DNA of 37,167 nt from DASPKS01 sp035628035 (lineage in GTDB: Bacteria; Bacteroidota; Rhodothermia; Rhodothermales; Rubricoccaceae), in contig DASPKS010000234.1 in the NCBI GenBank assembly GCA_035628035.1, positions 1 to 37,167 on the forward strand, read 5' to 3'. Below are positions 7,664 through 14,458 of this stretch, in pieces. The notes under the pieces are model-generated. The model had not been told where the DNA came from. It saw only the letters and a program-made list of their open reading frames with translations, and ran no database searches. The number at the start of each line of letters is the position of its first letter. Within the stretch, counting starts at the first letter, position 1. Made by a program: the position numbers and the translations under genes.

Positions 7664-8481
7664 GGCGCGGAAGCTACGTCGAGCGTCAGCCCATCGTATC
7701 CGAGGCGGATGCCGTCGGGCAGCGCGGCCTCGGCCTCGACGTGGAGCACGTCGTGGGTGAGGTGGAGGAAGAACGTCCGCCGCGCGCCGACCTGCTGCGC
7801 GGCCTCCACGGCCTGCTCAATCGTGAAGTGCGTCGGGTGCGGGCGGTGGCGGAGCGCGTCGAGCACGAGCACGTCGAGGTCTTCGAGGAGGGCGAAGCTC
7901 GGACCCGGGATGCCGCTCACGTCGGTGAGGTACGCGAAGCGGCCGATGCGGTAGCCGTAGATCGTGCAGTCGCCGTGGTGAACGTCGATGGGCGTCACCT
8001 CCACGCACCCGCCAAAGGCAGAGCGGCTTTCGACGACGAAGGGATCAACGACGGGACGGAGCCGGAGCTGCGGGACACCGGGGTACGAGCCGTCGGCGAA
8101 GATGTAGCCGAGGATCACGCGGAGCTCGGCGGCCGTTGTCGGCCGCGCGTAGCACGGGATCGGCGTGCGCGGGCTGAACAGGAACGGGCGGAGGTCGTCG
8201 GCCCCGACGACGTGGTCGAAGTGGTGGTGCGTGAAGAGCACGGCGTCCACGTGCTCGATCCCGTAGGTGAGCGCCTGCCGCCGGAAGTCGGGCCCCGTGT
8301 CGATCACGAGGTGGACCGGCCCACCATCCGTCTCGGCCACGACGTAGGCGGCACAGCGGAGGCGGCGGTCGCGCGGGTCCTCGGAGGTGCACACGCGGCA
8401 GCGGCAGCCCAGGACGGGCACGCCCGTCGAGGTGCCCGTGCCGAGGAGCGTGACGCGAAGCGCGCGGAGGGCCGGTGTCAT
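7660..8481 (-). CDS. PhnP-like metallo-beta-lactamase-fold hydrolase
   Basis: The product has 273 residues. The metal-binding HxHxDH motif is HHHFDH at residues 85-90. A Cys cluster GCRCRVC (Cys26, Cys28, Cys31) matches the structural zinc site known from PhnP. LLGTGTSTGVP opens the domain and DPRDRRLR follows the Cys cluster. PhnP-type enzymes hydrolyse cyclic phosphodiesters; homologues in genomes without a C-P lyase pathway have unknown substrates, and no phn gene is seen here. It overlaps the 100-aa gene upstream and aroQ downstream by 4 nt each (ATGA type). The substrate is unassigned; hydrolase class is confident. Confidence 0.87.
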   Translation of the reverse strand: MTPALRALRVTLLGTGTSTGVPVLGCRCRVCTSEDPRDRRLRCAAYVVAETDGGPVHLVIDTGPDFRRQALTYGIEHVDAVLFTHHHFDHVVGADDLRPFLFSPRTPIPCYARPTTAAELRVILGYIFADGSYPGVPQLRLRPVVDPFVVESRSAFGGCVEVTPIDVHHGDCTIYGYRIGRFAYLTDVSGIPGPSFALLEDLDVLVLDALRHRPHPTHFTIEQAVEAAQQVGARRTFFLHLTHDVLHVEAEAALPDGIRLGYDGLTLDVASAP

Positions 8482-8780
8482 CCGGCCTCGTCCTCCACCG
8501 TCGCCTCGCCGGCGGTGCCCGCGTCGGCGGCGGCCCAGGCGTCTTCGAGGGCATCGCGCACGGCGGGGCGGAGGTAGAGCCGGTCCACGGGCAACTCGCG
8601 GAGCACGCCCGCCAGCACGCCGAGCCGCGCCTCCGGGGGGTGCAGCCGGTTCAGCACCACCACGTCGCGGCCGTCGACGGTGCAGCGGCCGCCGCGGAAC
8701 GTCCCGCGCTCGTAGCGTACGCGCACGCCGAGCTCGGCGAGCGCGCCTTCGAGCGCCTTGATGATGGCCTCGGGCTTCAT
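8478..8780 (-). CDS. Conserved hypothetical protein (100 aa)
   Basis: The product has 100 residues: an N-terminal helix (MKPEAIIKALEGALAELG), a beta hairpin containing RYERGTFRGGRCTVDGRDVVVLNR, then helices and an acidic tail. I recall similar short proteins in Bacteroidota but know no function. The gene starts 18 nt after the RNase E/G stop and overlaps the next gene by 4 nt, so it is co-transcribed with both. No catalytic motif is evident. Confidence 0.75.
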   Translation of the reverse strand: MKPEAIIKALEGALAELGVRVRYERGTFRGGRCTVDGRDVVVLNRLHPPEARLGVLAGVLRELPVDRLYLRPAVRDALEDAWAAADAGTAGEATVEDEAG

Positions 8781-8798
8781 GCGCGGCGGGGCGCGCGG

Positions 8799-11531
8799 CT
8801 ACGCGGGCTGGTACTTCTTGAGCAGCGACGTCCCGCTCTTCTCGTCGCGTACGTCGAACGCGAGGGGGGAGACCGCCGGGTCCTCATCGACGGTGAAGCG
8901 GACGCCGCGGAGGGCGAACTTCCACCGCGTGAGCCGGCTGGGGAAGCCGCGCCGGAGGTACGCCGCTAGGAGCGGGTGCACGCGCACGCGCACGAGGCGG
9001 TCGCGGTACTTCTCCGGCACGTTCGCGCGGTAGGCCCTGAGCCACCCCTCGATCCGGTGGGCGAGCTCTTCGGGGGTGACCGTCTCTGGTGCGGCGGCCT
9101 CCACCTCCGTGGCCCGCTCGGGCTGGGGGATCTCGGCGGCGCCGGCCAGGCGCGCGGCCTCGGCGGGGTCGAGCCCCTCCTTCGCCGTCGCCGTGATGCT
9201 CGGGCGGAGCCGCTGCCGCGTGATCTGGACGATCCCGAACTCGCTCATCGGGAGCACCTTCGTCACGGCGCGGTCCTTCTGGAACTCCTTCCGGAGCTCC
9301 ATGAACACCTTCCGCTGGTCGGACTCGTGCCGCATGTCGATGAAGTCGACGACGATGATGCCGCCGAGGTCGCGGAGGCGGAGCTGCTTGGCGACCTCGC
9401 GGGCCGCCTCGAGGTTCACGTTGAGGAGGTTCTCGCTCTGCGACATCCCCTTCCCGGCGCGGCCCGAGTTCACGTCGACGACGTGCATGGCCTCGGTGTG
9501 CTCGATGAAGAGGTAGCCGCCCGACGGCAGGCTTACCCGCTGAGAGAACGCCTCCTCGACGGCCTTCTCGAGGCCGGCCGCACGGAACACCGGCGTGGGC
9601 GCCTTGTGGAGCACGACGCTCTCGGCCATGTGCGGGGCGACGGCCTGCACGTACGCCTTCAGGTTCTTGTGGAGCTTCGGGTCGTCGACGAGGATGCGGT
9701 CGTAGTCGTCGGTGAAGAGGTCGCGGATGATCGAGGAGACCATGCTCACGTCCTCGTAGAGGAGGGCGGGCGGCTTCACGCGCTCGGGCCCCTTGAGCTG
9801 CTTCTCGATCTTCCGCCACTTGTCGACGAGGAGGCGGAGGTCGGTGTCGAGCGTCTTCGCGTCGCGCCCTTCGGCGACCGTCCGCACGATGACGCCGAAC
9901 CCCTCCGGCTTGAGGCTCTGGGCGAGCGTGCGGAGGCGGCGGCGCTCGCGCGAGGAGGCGATCTTCTTCGAGACGGCCACGTAGTCGGCCGCCGGCACGA
10001 GCACGAGGAAGCGCCCGGCGAGGGAGATGTCGGTCGAGACGCGGCTGCCCTTATTCGAGATCGGCTCCTTGACGATCTTGACGAGGATGAGGCCGTCGCG
10101 ACGGAGGAGGTCTTCGGCGCGCCCGGTGAAGACGCCCATGCCCTCCGGCTTCGACGTCGCATGCATGCGGCCCTTCGGCTCTGCCTTCGGCCGCGCCGCC
10201 GGAGCGGCCTTCGGCTCCTTCTCGGCCGCCTTCCCGGGCTCCGCCTTGGCACGGGGTTTCCGCTGGGCATCGGCCGATTTGACGGCCGCCTTTCGGGCCG
10301 CCGCCGCAGGCTTCTCGGTAGGCGCCGCCGCGGGCGGGATCTCCGGCGCCTCAGGGGGAGCCTCCGCCGACGCGGCCTTACGGCGCCCCTGCTGCCGGGC
10401 CGGCTTTGCCTGCCCGGCCTTGGCGACCGGCGTGGGTTCTGCCGGCGGCTCCGCCGTCGGAAGCTCCGAAGCCGGCTCCGGAGCGGGCACGTCCACGACC
10501 GGAGACTCGGCTTCGCCCTCGGCTGGGATGTCCTCACTCGCGCCGCCTCGGCGACGGCGACGCCCCCCGCGGCGTCGGCGGCGGCGCGGGGCGTCACCCC
10601 CGGATGCGTCGTCCTCCTCGTCTGCCGTCACGAGGTCTCCCTCGCCAGCCGGCGCCGACGTAGGGATCTCATCCGGAGATGCGGCCTCCGTGCTCGCGGG
10701 CGCCTCTTCGAACAGCTCGCCGGAGGGCTCCGGGCGCTGCCGACCTCGGCTCCGGCGCGGTGCTGGGCGCGACTCCTCTGTAGGTGTGGCCTCGAGCGCC
10801 GGCGCATCCGCCGTGGCTGCGGGAGACGCCTCCTCCTCGGGGGGCTGCGTGGCGGCGGGTTCCTCGCGCTTCCGGCGGGAACGGCGTGGCGGCGCGGACT
10901 CGCTTTCGCTCCCGTTGGTCGGCGTCCCCGCGGCGGGCGTCTCCGAGGGCGCGGCCTCCGGAGCCGGCGACTCGGCGCGGACCGGCGCGGCTTCGGCGGG
11001 CTTCGGCTTGGGCGGCTCGACGCGGCCCGGCTTGAACGTGAGATCGATCACGTACGGCGACCGGCGGGGGGGCGTGGGCTCCTCTTGCTCTTCTTCCTCC
11101 TCGCGGCGGGGCCGCTGCGGCGACCGGCTCCGCGACCGCGCGGGACGGGCGCGCCGCGCGGCCTCGGGGTCGGAGAGCTCCAGCTTCTCCTCGACGTCGG
11201 GCTCCGACTCGTCGTCGGCCACGCGCTTCTTCGGCGCGGTGGCGAGGGTGTGCCGCGCGGCGGTGGGCACGTCCTCCCCCACGAGGGCGAGCAACGCCGG
11301 GAGGTTCTCCGTGAGGTCGGAGAAGTGGAGGAACGCGTCCTGCTTCTGGCCGATGTCGACGAAGGCGGCCCGGATGGCGGGCATCACCTTGCGGATCCGG
11401 GCCAGGTAGATGTTACCGAGGGTGCGGACGTTGTCCGGGTTCTCGACGTAGAGCTCGGCGAGCTTGCCGTCCTCTACGATGGCGATGCGCGAGCGGTCCT
11501 TGCTCGCGTTGATGATGATCTCTTTCTTCAT
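8799..11531 (-). CDS. rng: Ribonuclease E/G with a very large disordered insertion in the S1 domain
   Basis: The product has 910 residues, against about 490-520 for a usual RNase G. Residues 1-74 start the S1 domain (KKEIIINASKDRSRIAIVED, AFVDIGQKQDAFLH). Residues ~75-465 are a Pro/Ala/Glu/Arg-rich low-complexity insertion with Arg-rich clusters near 315-328. S1 resumes at LILVKIVKEPISNKG (481-495). The catalytic core keeps both metal-binding Asp residues: Asp686 in VVDVNSG and Asp729 in IIVVDFIDM. The CPxC zinc-link of the E. coli enzymes is not found after QITRQRLRPS. The protein should process and degrade RNA. The start at 11531 is the family start; an in-frame ATG at 11843 would only add low-complexity sequence. 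It heads the six-gene run. Confidence 0.93.
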   Translation of the reverse strand: MKKEIIINASKDRSRIAIVEDGKLAELYVENPDNVRTLGNIYLARIRKVMPAIRAAFVDIGQKQDAFLHFSDLTENLPALLALVGEDVPTAARHTLATAPKKRVADDESEPDVEEKLELSDPEAARRARPARSRSRSPQRPRREEEEEQEEPTPPRRSPYVIDLTFKPGRVEPPKPKPAEAAPVRAESPAPEAAPSETPAAGTPTNGSESESAPPRRSRRKREEPAATQPPEEEASPAATADAPALEATPTEESRPAPRRSRGRQRPEPSGELFEEAPASTEAASPDEIPTSAPAGEGDLVTADEEDDASGGDAPRRRRRRGGRRRRRGGASEDIPAEGEAESPVVDVPAPEPASELPTAEPPAEPTPVAKAGQAKPARQQGRRKAASAEAPPEAPEIPPAAAPTEKPAAAARKAAVKSADAQRKPRAKAEPGKAAEKEPKAAPAARPKAEPKGRMHATSKPEGMGVFTGRAEDLLRRDGLILVKIVKEPISNKGSRVSTDISLAGRFLVLVPAADYVAVSKKIASSRERRRLRTLAQSLKPEGFGVIVRTVAEGRDAKTLDTDLRLLVDKWRKIEKQLKGPERVKPPALLYEDVSMVSSIIRDLFTDDYDRILVDDPKLHKNLKAYVQAVAPHMAESVVLHKAPTPVFRAAGLEKAVEEAFSQRVSLPSGGYLFIEHTEAMHVVDVNSGRAGKGMSQSENLLNVNLEAAREVAKQLRLRDLGGIIVVDFIDMRHESDQRKVFMELRKEFQKDRAVTKVLPMSEFGIVQITRQRLRPSITATAKEGLDPAEAARLAGAAEIPQPERATEVEAAAPETVTPEELAHRIEGWLRAYRANVPEKYRDRLVRVRVHPLLAAYLRRGFPSRLTRWKFALRGVRFTVDEDPAVSPLAFDVRDEKSGTSLLKKYQPA

Positions 11532-12100
11532 GAGGGGGGTCCAGGAGCGCGGGCGCGCGGTCCCCGGCGCGCGGCCGGCGGGCGGCGGCGCAAGTGGGGG
11601 GCGCCTCGGGCGCGGGGCGAAGCGAGCCGATGGCTGCCGGGCCCCCCGCGCGGGGACGCGCAGGAAGGGCCGCCAGGCAGCGGGCGAGCTCGCAGAAGAC
11701 GTAAACGAAAAGCAGCATGCGGGCCGACGCGCGGGAATCCTCGGCGCATCGGATAAGGAGGGCCCTGCGCGGTACGCCGTCGGCGCGGCGCGGTTCGGGC
11801 GGGAGAGGGGAGCGGCGCTCGTCCTCCGTAGGCGAGCGACCACCAGACAAAGACCCGGCAGGGCGCGCCGGCTCAGGGCCGTGCGCCGAAGCTACGCCGC
11901 CCCCTCGCCCGGCCGCAACGGACGAGCAGCCGCGCATTCACGGCTTCCGCACGATTTCTAATCTGGAATCCTCGATTTCGAGGGGTCTTGTTATGAACCC
12001 CCTCCGGAGGTCGGCGGTAGGAGACGGTAGCTTCCGCGCCGCACGGGGAGGTCGGCACCCTGCCGATGCCCGCCTGCGCCTCGCTTTACGACTCGCATCC
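11532..12100. other. 569-nt divergent intergenic region between rng and citrate synthase
   Basis: No convincing gene is visible. The rng side (about 11532-11900) is very GC-rich apart from an AT-richer island near 11696-11720. The citrate synthase side contains overlapping hairpins: CCTCGA/TCGAGG at 11970-11983, GAGGGG/CCCCTC at 11980-11985 and 11999-12004, and the palindrome CCTCCGGAGG at 12001-12010. The first two share bases and so exclude each other. A -7-like TAGCTTCC sits at 12028-12035, 65 nt before the citrate synthase ATG. Both genes therefore probably have long structured leaders. RNase E genes are autoregulated through their leader in enterobacteria; whether that holds here is unknown. 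Confidence 0.5.
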
Positions 12101-13273
12101 ATGAGCACCCCCGCTACTCCGCAGGCCGCCGCCCCCAACGGCGCCGCCCCCAAGGTGAAGGGCCTCGAAGGCGTCATCGCGCTCGACTCCGAGCTCTGCT
12201 TCATCGACGGCGCCGCCGGCGAGTTGGTCTACCGCGGCTACGAGATCGACGACCTCGCGCGCAACACGACCTTCGAGGAGGTGGCCTACCTCCTCTGGCA
12301 CGGCGAGCTCCCCACGCAGGCCCAGCTCGACGACCTCAACGCGCAGCTCCGCGCCGAGCGGCCCATCCCGGCCGACCTCCTCGACCACCTCCGCCACCAC
12401 ACGCCGAAGGACGTCGCCCCCATGCACGCCTTCCGCACGGCGGTCTCGATGCTCGCGCACTACGACGACGAGGCCGAGGACATGAGCCCGGAGGCGAACC
12501 TCCGCAAGAGCATCCGCCTCACGGCGAAGATGCCGACGATCCTCGCCGCCTTCGACCGGATCCGGAAGGGGAAGGAGCCCGTGGCGCCCAAGCAGGAGGG
12601 TTCCACCGCGTTCGACTTCCTCCACATGCTCAACGGCGAGGAGCCGGGCCCGAGCGCCGAGCGCATCTTCGACGCCGCCCTCGTCCTTCACGCCGAGCAC
12701 GGCCTCAACGCGAGCACGTTCACCGCCCGCGTCATCGGCTCCACGCTGGCCGACATCTACTCCGCCATCACCGGCGCGATGGGCGCGCTGAAGGGCCCCC
12801 TCCACGGCGGCGCCAACATCGAGGTGATGGAGATGCTCCTCGAAATGGACCGGAGCGGGGAGACGGCCGAGTCGTACGTCCGCCGGAAGCTTGCGAACAA
12901 GGAGAAGATCATGGGGATCGGCCACCGCGTCTACAAGACGCTCGACCCCCGCGCGGCCATCCTCCGCGAGTTGCTCGTCGGGCTCTCCGAAGAGAAGGGC
13001 GAGATGAAGTGGCTCGAGATGAGCGACACCATCCGCGAGGTCGTCGAGAACGAGAAGGGGCTCAGCCCCAACGTCGACTTCTACTCGGCGTCGGTGTACT
13101 ACCTCCTCGGCATCGAGACCGACCTCTACACCCCGATCTTCGCCGTGAGCCGGATCACGGGGTGGTCGGCGCACCTCCTCGAGCAGTGGCAGGACAACCG
13201 GCTGATCCGCCCGCGCGAGGCGTACGTGGGCCCGCGCGGGAAGACCGTGCAGCCTATCGAAGCACGCGGCTAA
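12101..13273 (+). CDS. gltA: Citrate synthase
   Basis: The product has 390 residues. The catalytic residues are all present: His235 in GPLHGGAN, His275 in GIGHRVYKT and Asp326 in PNVDFYSAS; LHAEHGLNAS (197-205) is the other strongly conserved block. It condenses oxaloacetate and acetyl-CoA to citrate, entering the TCA cycle. The length is that of the shorter dimeric bacterial/thermophile type rather than the allosteric Gram-negative hexamer. The ATG at 12101 precedes a short Ala/Pro-rich arm; in-frame extension upstream to 11717 is not supported. Next comes the sdh cluster, separated by a probable terminator, so the two TCA units are adjacent but likely distinct transcripts. Confidence 0.96.
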   Translation: MSTPATPQAAAPNGAAPKVKGLEGVIALDSELCFIDGAAGELVYRGYEIDDLARNTTFEEVAYLLWHGELPTQAQLDDLNAQLRAERPIPADLLDHLRHHTPKDVAPMHAFRTAVSMLAHYDDEAEDMSPEANLRKSIRLTAKMPTILAAFDRIRKGKEPVAPKQEGSTAFDFLHMLNGEEPGPSAERIFDAALVLHAEHGLNASTFTARVIGSTLADIYSAITGAMGALKGPLHGGANIEVMEMLLEMDRSGETAESYVRRKLANKEKIMGIGHRVYKTLDPRAAILRELLVGLSEEKGEMKWLEMSDTIREVVENEKGLSPNVDFYSASVYYLLGIETDLYTPIFAVSRITGWSAHLLEQWQDNRLIRPREAYVGPRGKTVQPIEARG

Positions 13274-13294
13274 GCCCGCTCCGAGCATTGACCG

Positions 13295-13330
13295 AGGGGC
13301 GCGGCCACGATGGTCGCGCCCCTTCCGTTT
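13295..13330 (+). terminator. Probable terminator after citrate synthase
   Basis: Stem AGGGGCGCG (13295-13303) with CGCGCCCCT (13315-13323), extended inward by a G-T wobble and two G-C pairs, followed by TTCCGTTT. It lies 22 nt after the stop. The T-tract is interrupted, so efficiency is uncertain. Confidence 0.6.
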
Positions 13331-13351
13331 GAGGGGGCACCTCGGCGGGCG

Positions 13352-13374
13352 GGCGGTTAACTTGGCGGACCGCC
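13352..13374 (+). promoter_or_regulatory. Candidate sdh promoter element within an inverted repeat
   Basis: TAACTTGG at 13358-13365 resembles the Bacteroidota -7 element TAnnTTTG with one mismatch. It lies in the loop between GGCGGT (13352-13357) and ACCGCC (13369-13374), about 85 nt before the sdhC ATG. A second partial match, TAGCTTGC, occurs near 13421, closer to sdhC. No clear -33 TTTG is found at normal spacing, so this is tentative. Confidence 0.3.
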
Positions 13375-13449
13375 GTGCGCGCGGCGTTTCGGACGAAACC
13401 CTGCGCGGGCCGCGCGGTAGCTTGCCCTGGCCGGTCCGCCTCTCTCCCC

Positions 13450-13872
13450 ATGGCCACGACGCTCTCGCCCCTCCGCATGGCCGTCGACCGCGCGGCGCGC
13501 GCGCGGCCGCTCCAGCGCTACCGCATCCGCTCGGGGATGTTCGGGTGGATGCTCCACCGGTTGACGGGGCTCGCCCTCGTGGGCTACCTCGTCATCCACG
13601 TGTGGGGGCTCAAGTCGATGACGGACCCCGACGCGTACAACGCGCTCATCACGGGGTACCACGCGCCCGTCTTCAAGCTCGGCGAGTTCTTCCTCCTCTG
13701 CGCCGTCGTCTATCACGCCATCAACGGGCTGCGCATCGTGCTCATCGACTTCCTCGGGTGGAGCCGGCACCAGAAGCGGCTCTACTGGACGCTCGGCACC
13801 GTGGCCGTCGTGCTGATGGTGGTGGGGGGCTACCCCTCCCTCGCCGCGCTCGCCGAGTACCTCAGGGGCTGA
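13450..13872 (+). CDS. sdhC: Succinate dehydrogenase cytochrome b subunit (SdhC)
   Basis: The product has 140 residues with three membrane segments (about 32-53, 76-96, 112-130). MLHRLTGLALVGYLVIH contains the conserved HRxTG motif near the quinone site. His89 in VVYHAINGLRIVLID aligns with the heme b ligand of E. coli SdhC. His50, at the end of TM1, could ligate a second heme. The start at 13450 is chosen because the earlier in-frame ATG (13375) adds a Cys/Arg-rich stretch unlike the family. It is first of four sdh genes, 12 nt before sdhD. It anchors complex II and passes electrons to quinone, presumably menaquinone. Confidence 0.9.
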   Translation: MATTLSPLRMAVDRAARARPLQRYRIRSGMFGWMLHRLTGLALVGYLVIHVWGLKSMTDPDAYNALITGYHAPVFKLGEFFLLCAVVYHAINGLRIVLIDFLGWSRHQKRLYWTLGTVAVVLMVVGGYPSLAALAEYLRG

Positions 13873-13884
13873 CCGCGCACCGCC

Positions 13885-14424
13885 ATGACGAAGACCTACG
13901 GCCGCACCGCCCGCAGCAGCGCGTACCAGTGGTTCACCCACCGGATCACGGGCACCTTCCTCGTCTTCCTCCTCATCACGCACTTCTGGGTCCAGCACTT
14001 CGACCGGACGACGGCGAGCATCTCGCACCGCGCGATCACAGCCGAGGAAGCCGCGCGCGGCGTGCTGCCGGAGTACCGCGAGGAGGCCAATGAGGCCGTC
14101 CGCCAGCGGCGCGAGTCTCAGCGGACCCCGCCCCAGGGCGGGCAGGTGGTGCCGGCCGCCCAGACGGCCGCCCGGGCGACGCCCTACGAGGTGCTCATGC
14201 TCCGCCTCGGCGACCCCGTCTACGCCGTGCTCTGGAAAGGCTTCAACCTGCTGTTCCTGCTGTTCGCCCTCCACCACGGGTTCTACGGCGTCAACAACGT
14301 CCTCACCGACTACATCCGCAACGACCTCATCCGCGTGGTGGCCGTCGCGCTCTCGTGGACCGTCGCCCTCGGGCTGTTCCTCGTCGGCGCCTACGCGGTG
14401 ATCGTGGCCGGCCTCAACACGTAG
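13885..14424 (+). CDS. sdhD: Succinate dehydrogenase membrane anchor subunit (SdhD) with long inter-helix loop
   Basis: The product has 179 residues, longer than the usual 110-130. TM1 (about 21-38) contains THRITGTFLVFLLITH with His33 near its end. TM2 carries HHGFYGVNNVLTDY (130-143), which aligns with the heme-ligand His and the Asp-Tyr pair of E. coli SdhD. TM3 is about 150-175. Between TM1 and TM2 lies a ~60-residue hydrophilic loop (40-100) rich in Arg, Glu, Gln and Ala, not present in the short enterobacterial form. With SdhC it forms the quinone-binding membrane domain. It is 34 nt upstream of sdhA. Confidence 0.88.
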   Translation: MTKTYGRTARSSAYQWFTHRITGTFLVFLLITHFWVQHFDRTTASISHRAITAEEAARGVLPEYREEANEAVRQRRESQRTPPQGGQVVPAAQTAARATPYEVLMLRLGDPVYAVLWKGFNLLFLLFALHHGFYGVNNVLTDYIRNDLIRVVAVALSWTVALGLFLVGAYAVIVAGLNT

Positions 14425-14458
14425 GGCGCGCGGGGCGCCCGAGCGAACGAACCGCACC

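Noticed and set aside
7669..7676. TAGCTTCC directly before aroQ, identical to the element before citrate synthase
   Set aside because: It lies inside the end of the upstream coding sequence, 6 nt from the ATG, and aroQ is coupled by a 4-nt overlap; likely coincidence.
8976..11756. 926-codon plus-strand frame opposite RNase E/G
   Set aside because: Low-complexity Arg/Leu/Gly translation with no domain; it mirrors the rng coding sequence.
11531..11843. Extended N-terminus for RNase E/G starting at 11843
   Set aside because: The extra 104 residues are low-complexity, while the family start KKEIIINAS coincides with the ATG at 11531.
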